Assembly: GCF_002443255.2 (NCBI RefSeq)
Contig: NW_019211459.1
Coordinates: 22,536,330 to 22,600,329, forward strand
DNA length: 64,000 nt
Source: Varroa destructor
Taxonomy: Eukaryota > Arthropoda > Arachnida > Mesostigmata > Varroidae
Reading direction: 5' to 3'
Notes under the pieces: model-generated
What the model saw: only the letters and a program-made list of their open reading frames with translations
Told to the model about the DNA's origin: nothing
The model's database searches: none
Position numbers and translations under genes: made by a program
Shown: positions 61,424 through 64,000 of the stretch, one piece after another
How positions within the stretch are numbered: position 1 is the stretch's first letter
Layout: each line of letters starts with the position of its first letter

Positions 61424-64000
61424 CTTGTTTTTATATTGGGAGCAGTCTTAGGCCTTTGTGAAGGTCATACGGTATCGTGTAAGCTTTAGCCATAACAAAA
61501 TTATTCAAAGAAAGAAGTTAGAGTTAGAGAGAGACAAGATATATACGCCGCCAATTCGTTGCCTGTTTGATTACATACGCAAAATTAGACCTTGGCCGGC
61601 GCTTAAATCATCAAGAAAACAGAACGCGAGGGTGCTAAGCAGTAGAATACGTTTATAGAATATCGGTTCTGAGAATGGATTTAGCGAATATTTTTTGGAA
61701 ACTTCACAGGCTCACAAGTGCATAAAGGAAAACAGTAAGAGCTGCTTCAGCCGAAGCAATATAATTTGGTGAATTGCGTAAACGGGAACTTGGTCTGCCG
61801 ACTCGGCTTGGAACGTTCTAGAGATGATCTCTTAAATGTGTTACCTTTTAACCGTTGTATTAAAACTTACGCAGCCTCAAAAAAAATTTCGTCACAGTAT
61901 CCTTCTACTATACGTCGTTGCGATATGCTAACCTAGAGACGTTGTCTTTACGTCTTTTGTCACGATATCATTCGTAGGTGTCCCAGGATAGTTCGTTCTT
62001 TGGTAGTGGTTGTCAAAACTTTTCTAGAGGACACGAACGAGGCGCCCTATAGCTCCTAAACGTATGAAACAACTGTGCACACGACCAACTGTTCTTTGAT
62101 TTGTGGTACGAGAGCTCATGTAGAGAAGGGGCTGGATGGAGGAATCGACTGCTATCGCCAGCGTTTTTCAGCTAAGGCTAATGCAGATAGGACAAGAAGG
62201 TGGCTGCAAATCGAAATCCCTATTGACAAAAGTGTGGTTATACTAGTTTGAAATGTTGCCTGAAATTGTAGTGTCAGAAAACAGCAGACTAAAGAACGCT
62301 TCGGATTCGATTGGTGCGTACTAAATCAAACGACGATTATCCGTCCTGGCAATGGAGTAATCGCTGTCCAGATCGGCAGCTGGCACCTCCATCAGCTATC
62401 AGTCGAAGTGTCCTGTTTTTGAGGGGCCTTGTTTACTGGACCACAAGATGTTCCCGCCTCTATATGACCGCTCAGATATGATTTTAATTGTGTAATCACG
62501 CGTGGATGGTGTTATAATCATACATGTTGAAACGCTGGTGATGTCGAAAGCTTCCACTGACCACTGTCAAGGGAGACAAAGAAAAAAGCTAAATTATCTA
62601 TGAATTGAGGTGTGTTGGGTTGTAATATCTGTCGTTTTTACGGATTGGTAACACATAATGCGTGTCCATATTATAAGGTAATTAATTTAGGCTTTGACAC
62701 CTAGTCTAATCGCCAATCAGGTTGCTATTTGAGGATTTTTTTATTAATACGTCCTTGTTGTGCTTAGTTTGAATGGCAAGGCAATGGCCCGCGTCCATAT
62801 TTAACGTATTTCCACTGAATAGTGATATTATATCTCTGCGTTTGAAAACTATGGAGCGGCTGTCAGGAAGCTGTTCGTTGGAATCATTGATTTTATCGCT
62901 GATATCGCTCCCTCAGAATTTGTTTCGTTTTCAAGTAAAAATCTTGAGTTATTCTTTCCTCAAAAAAAAAAAAAGGCCAAATCCTGACAACGCTTCAAAC
63001 TAAGTGATTAGAGGGAGTCAGTGGCCAGTCAATAGATTTCCTGTATATATACAAACCCGGAATAAAACACATAGACAGCGCGAGGAAATGGACGTATAGT
63101 ATACATTTTTTATGGTGTTTTTTAGGCCATATTTTCATGCGTCTGCGTTTTTTTCACATCTCAGTTTCCTTTGGGACGATGTATTTGGCGTGCTAAGTTC
63201 GATGAACAGGACACAGACGAATTTCACTTTTAACCTTAATCTAAAGAAGGCGTACGGAAATACATAGTTAAAGTTTCTCCGAAAATAATTTTACCGGGCA
63301 CATTACATATCTTTGTAAAATGCTAGCTAACCTAGAAACCAAACAGGAGATGCAGCAGGTCACCGAAGTACAATTAGCAATATGTCTATATAGACACGAT
63401 AGATGAACTACAGTAGGTTTCGACACTTGTAACTTGTTTTTTTTTTAGACATTCCGTACTTATCCAGTCTTTAAGGCTTTCTCTGCGGAACTATCGTTAG
63501 GCTTAGGAGACTTAGAAAACACAAAAGAATAGAGCATGTAGACAAGCTAAGCCGATATCGTCTACAGGACGCCACAGGCTTTGTAGCCGTATTCTACGTC
63601 ATGCAATGGGTATGTGCATGTAAATGTGCATGTGTATCATAACGGAGCTAGAATACTTAAGAAATTGATGTGATTTTTGTAAAGCTGCAGCCAATGGCTT
63701 GAATCTCCTGCAAGAAGCTACAAGTTGTTTATAAGCGTGATGAACAATCAACATATATCGATATGAATTAACAGGAGAGATCGTCGAAGAAAATCGTCAT
63801 AGTTCAAAACCTTTGGCCTTAGAGTCACAGACCTTAGCAGAGCCTAATTCGCGTGTATATTTTCAGTGTTTTGCAGGACCATTTTTTCAGACGTCTGTTT
63901 GTCAGTGTGGCTGTTGTTATTACTTTGTTGATCGTTTTTCTGTCAATATTGCTTACATTTTGATGGCTGTGTTCTACTGATGTAGACCCTTGTGCGGTGT
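61424..64000. other. intergenic, no gene recognised
   Basis: AT-rich to the window edge, with short A runs (near 62,962) and T runs. The 66- and 76-codon frames at 61,458 and 62,773 lack recognisable motifs. Confidence 0.4.

Noticed and set aside
1..64000. CRISPR array, bacterial operon or mobile defence system
   Set aside because: The window is intron-bearing eukaryotic DNA, and no regularly spaced repeats or prokaryotic gene layout are present.

Overview
This is eukaryotic, almost certainly arthropod, nuclear DNA. It is gene-poor, moderately AT-rich and full of simple repeats and old decayed repeats, and it contains one 100-base assembly gap. The genes have spliceosomal introns with GTAAGT-type donors and AATAAA poly(A) signals. 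The deoxynucleoside kinase is of the single multi-substrate type known from arthropods. The mix of low gene density and very few introns in the V-ATPase gene would suit a mite or tick relative, but that placement is a guess.

Layout. Bases 1-39,000 hold no gene I can name. They contain several GC-rich, CpG-rich islands (about 1.4-2.6, 8.85-9.95, 11.4-12.6, 14.0-14.6, 28.25-29.35, 32.2-32.7 and 36.65-37.2 kb) that look like promoters or untranslated first exons. One of them ends in a start codon followed after four bases by a splice donor (29,346). Two members of a three-copy decayed interspersed repeat also lie here (16.0 and 35.6 kb; the third is at 57.5 kb).

The gene cluster lies at 39.8-56.1 kb: an intronless C2H2 zinc-finger gene (+, 39,834-40,718); a five-exon deoxynucleoside kinase (-, 43,362-46,211); a three-exon V-ATPase V0 subunit d (+, 50,142-52,975); and a four-exon COA8/APOPT1-type cytochrome c oxidase assembly factor (-, 54,179-56,069). 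I assembled the three multi-exon genes by hand. Every junction keeps frame and restores residues conserved in the family. The two flanking pairs converge tail to tail, while the kinase and V-ATPase genes diverge from a shared 3.9-kb interval.

From 56 to 64 kb the sequence is mostly repeat debris, plus an intronless 140-codon reading frame (60,905-61,327) with a good start context, a poly(A) signal and a weak match to the Sm fold (SmD1/LSm10 type).

The identified genes are housekeeping functions (nucleotide salvage, organelle acidification, respiratory-chain assembly) plus one lineage-specific-looking zinc-finger protein. They do not form a joint pathway. I see no CRISPR, operon or defence-type system.
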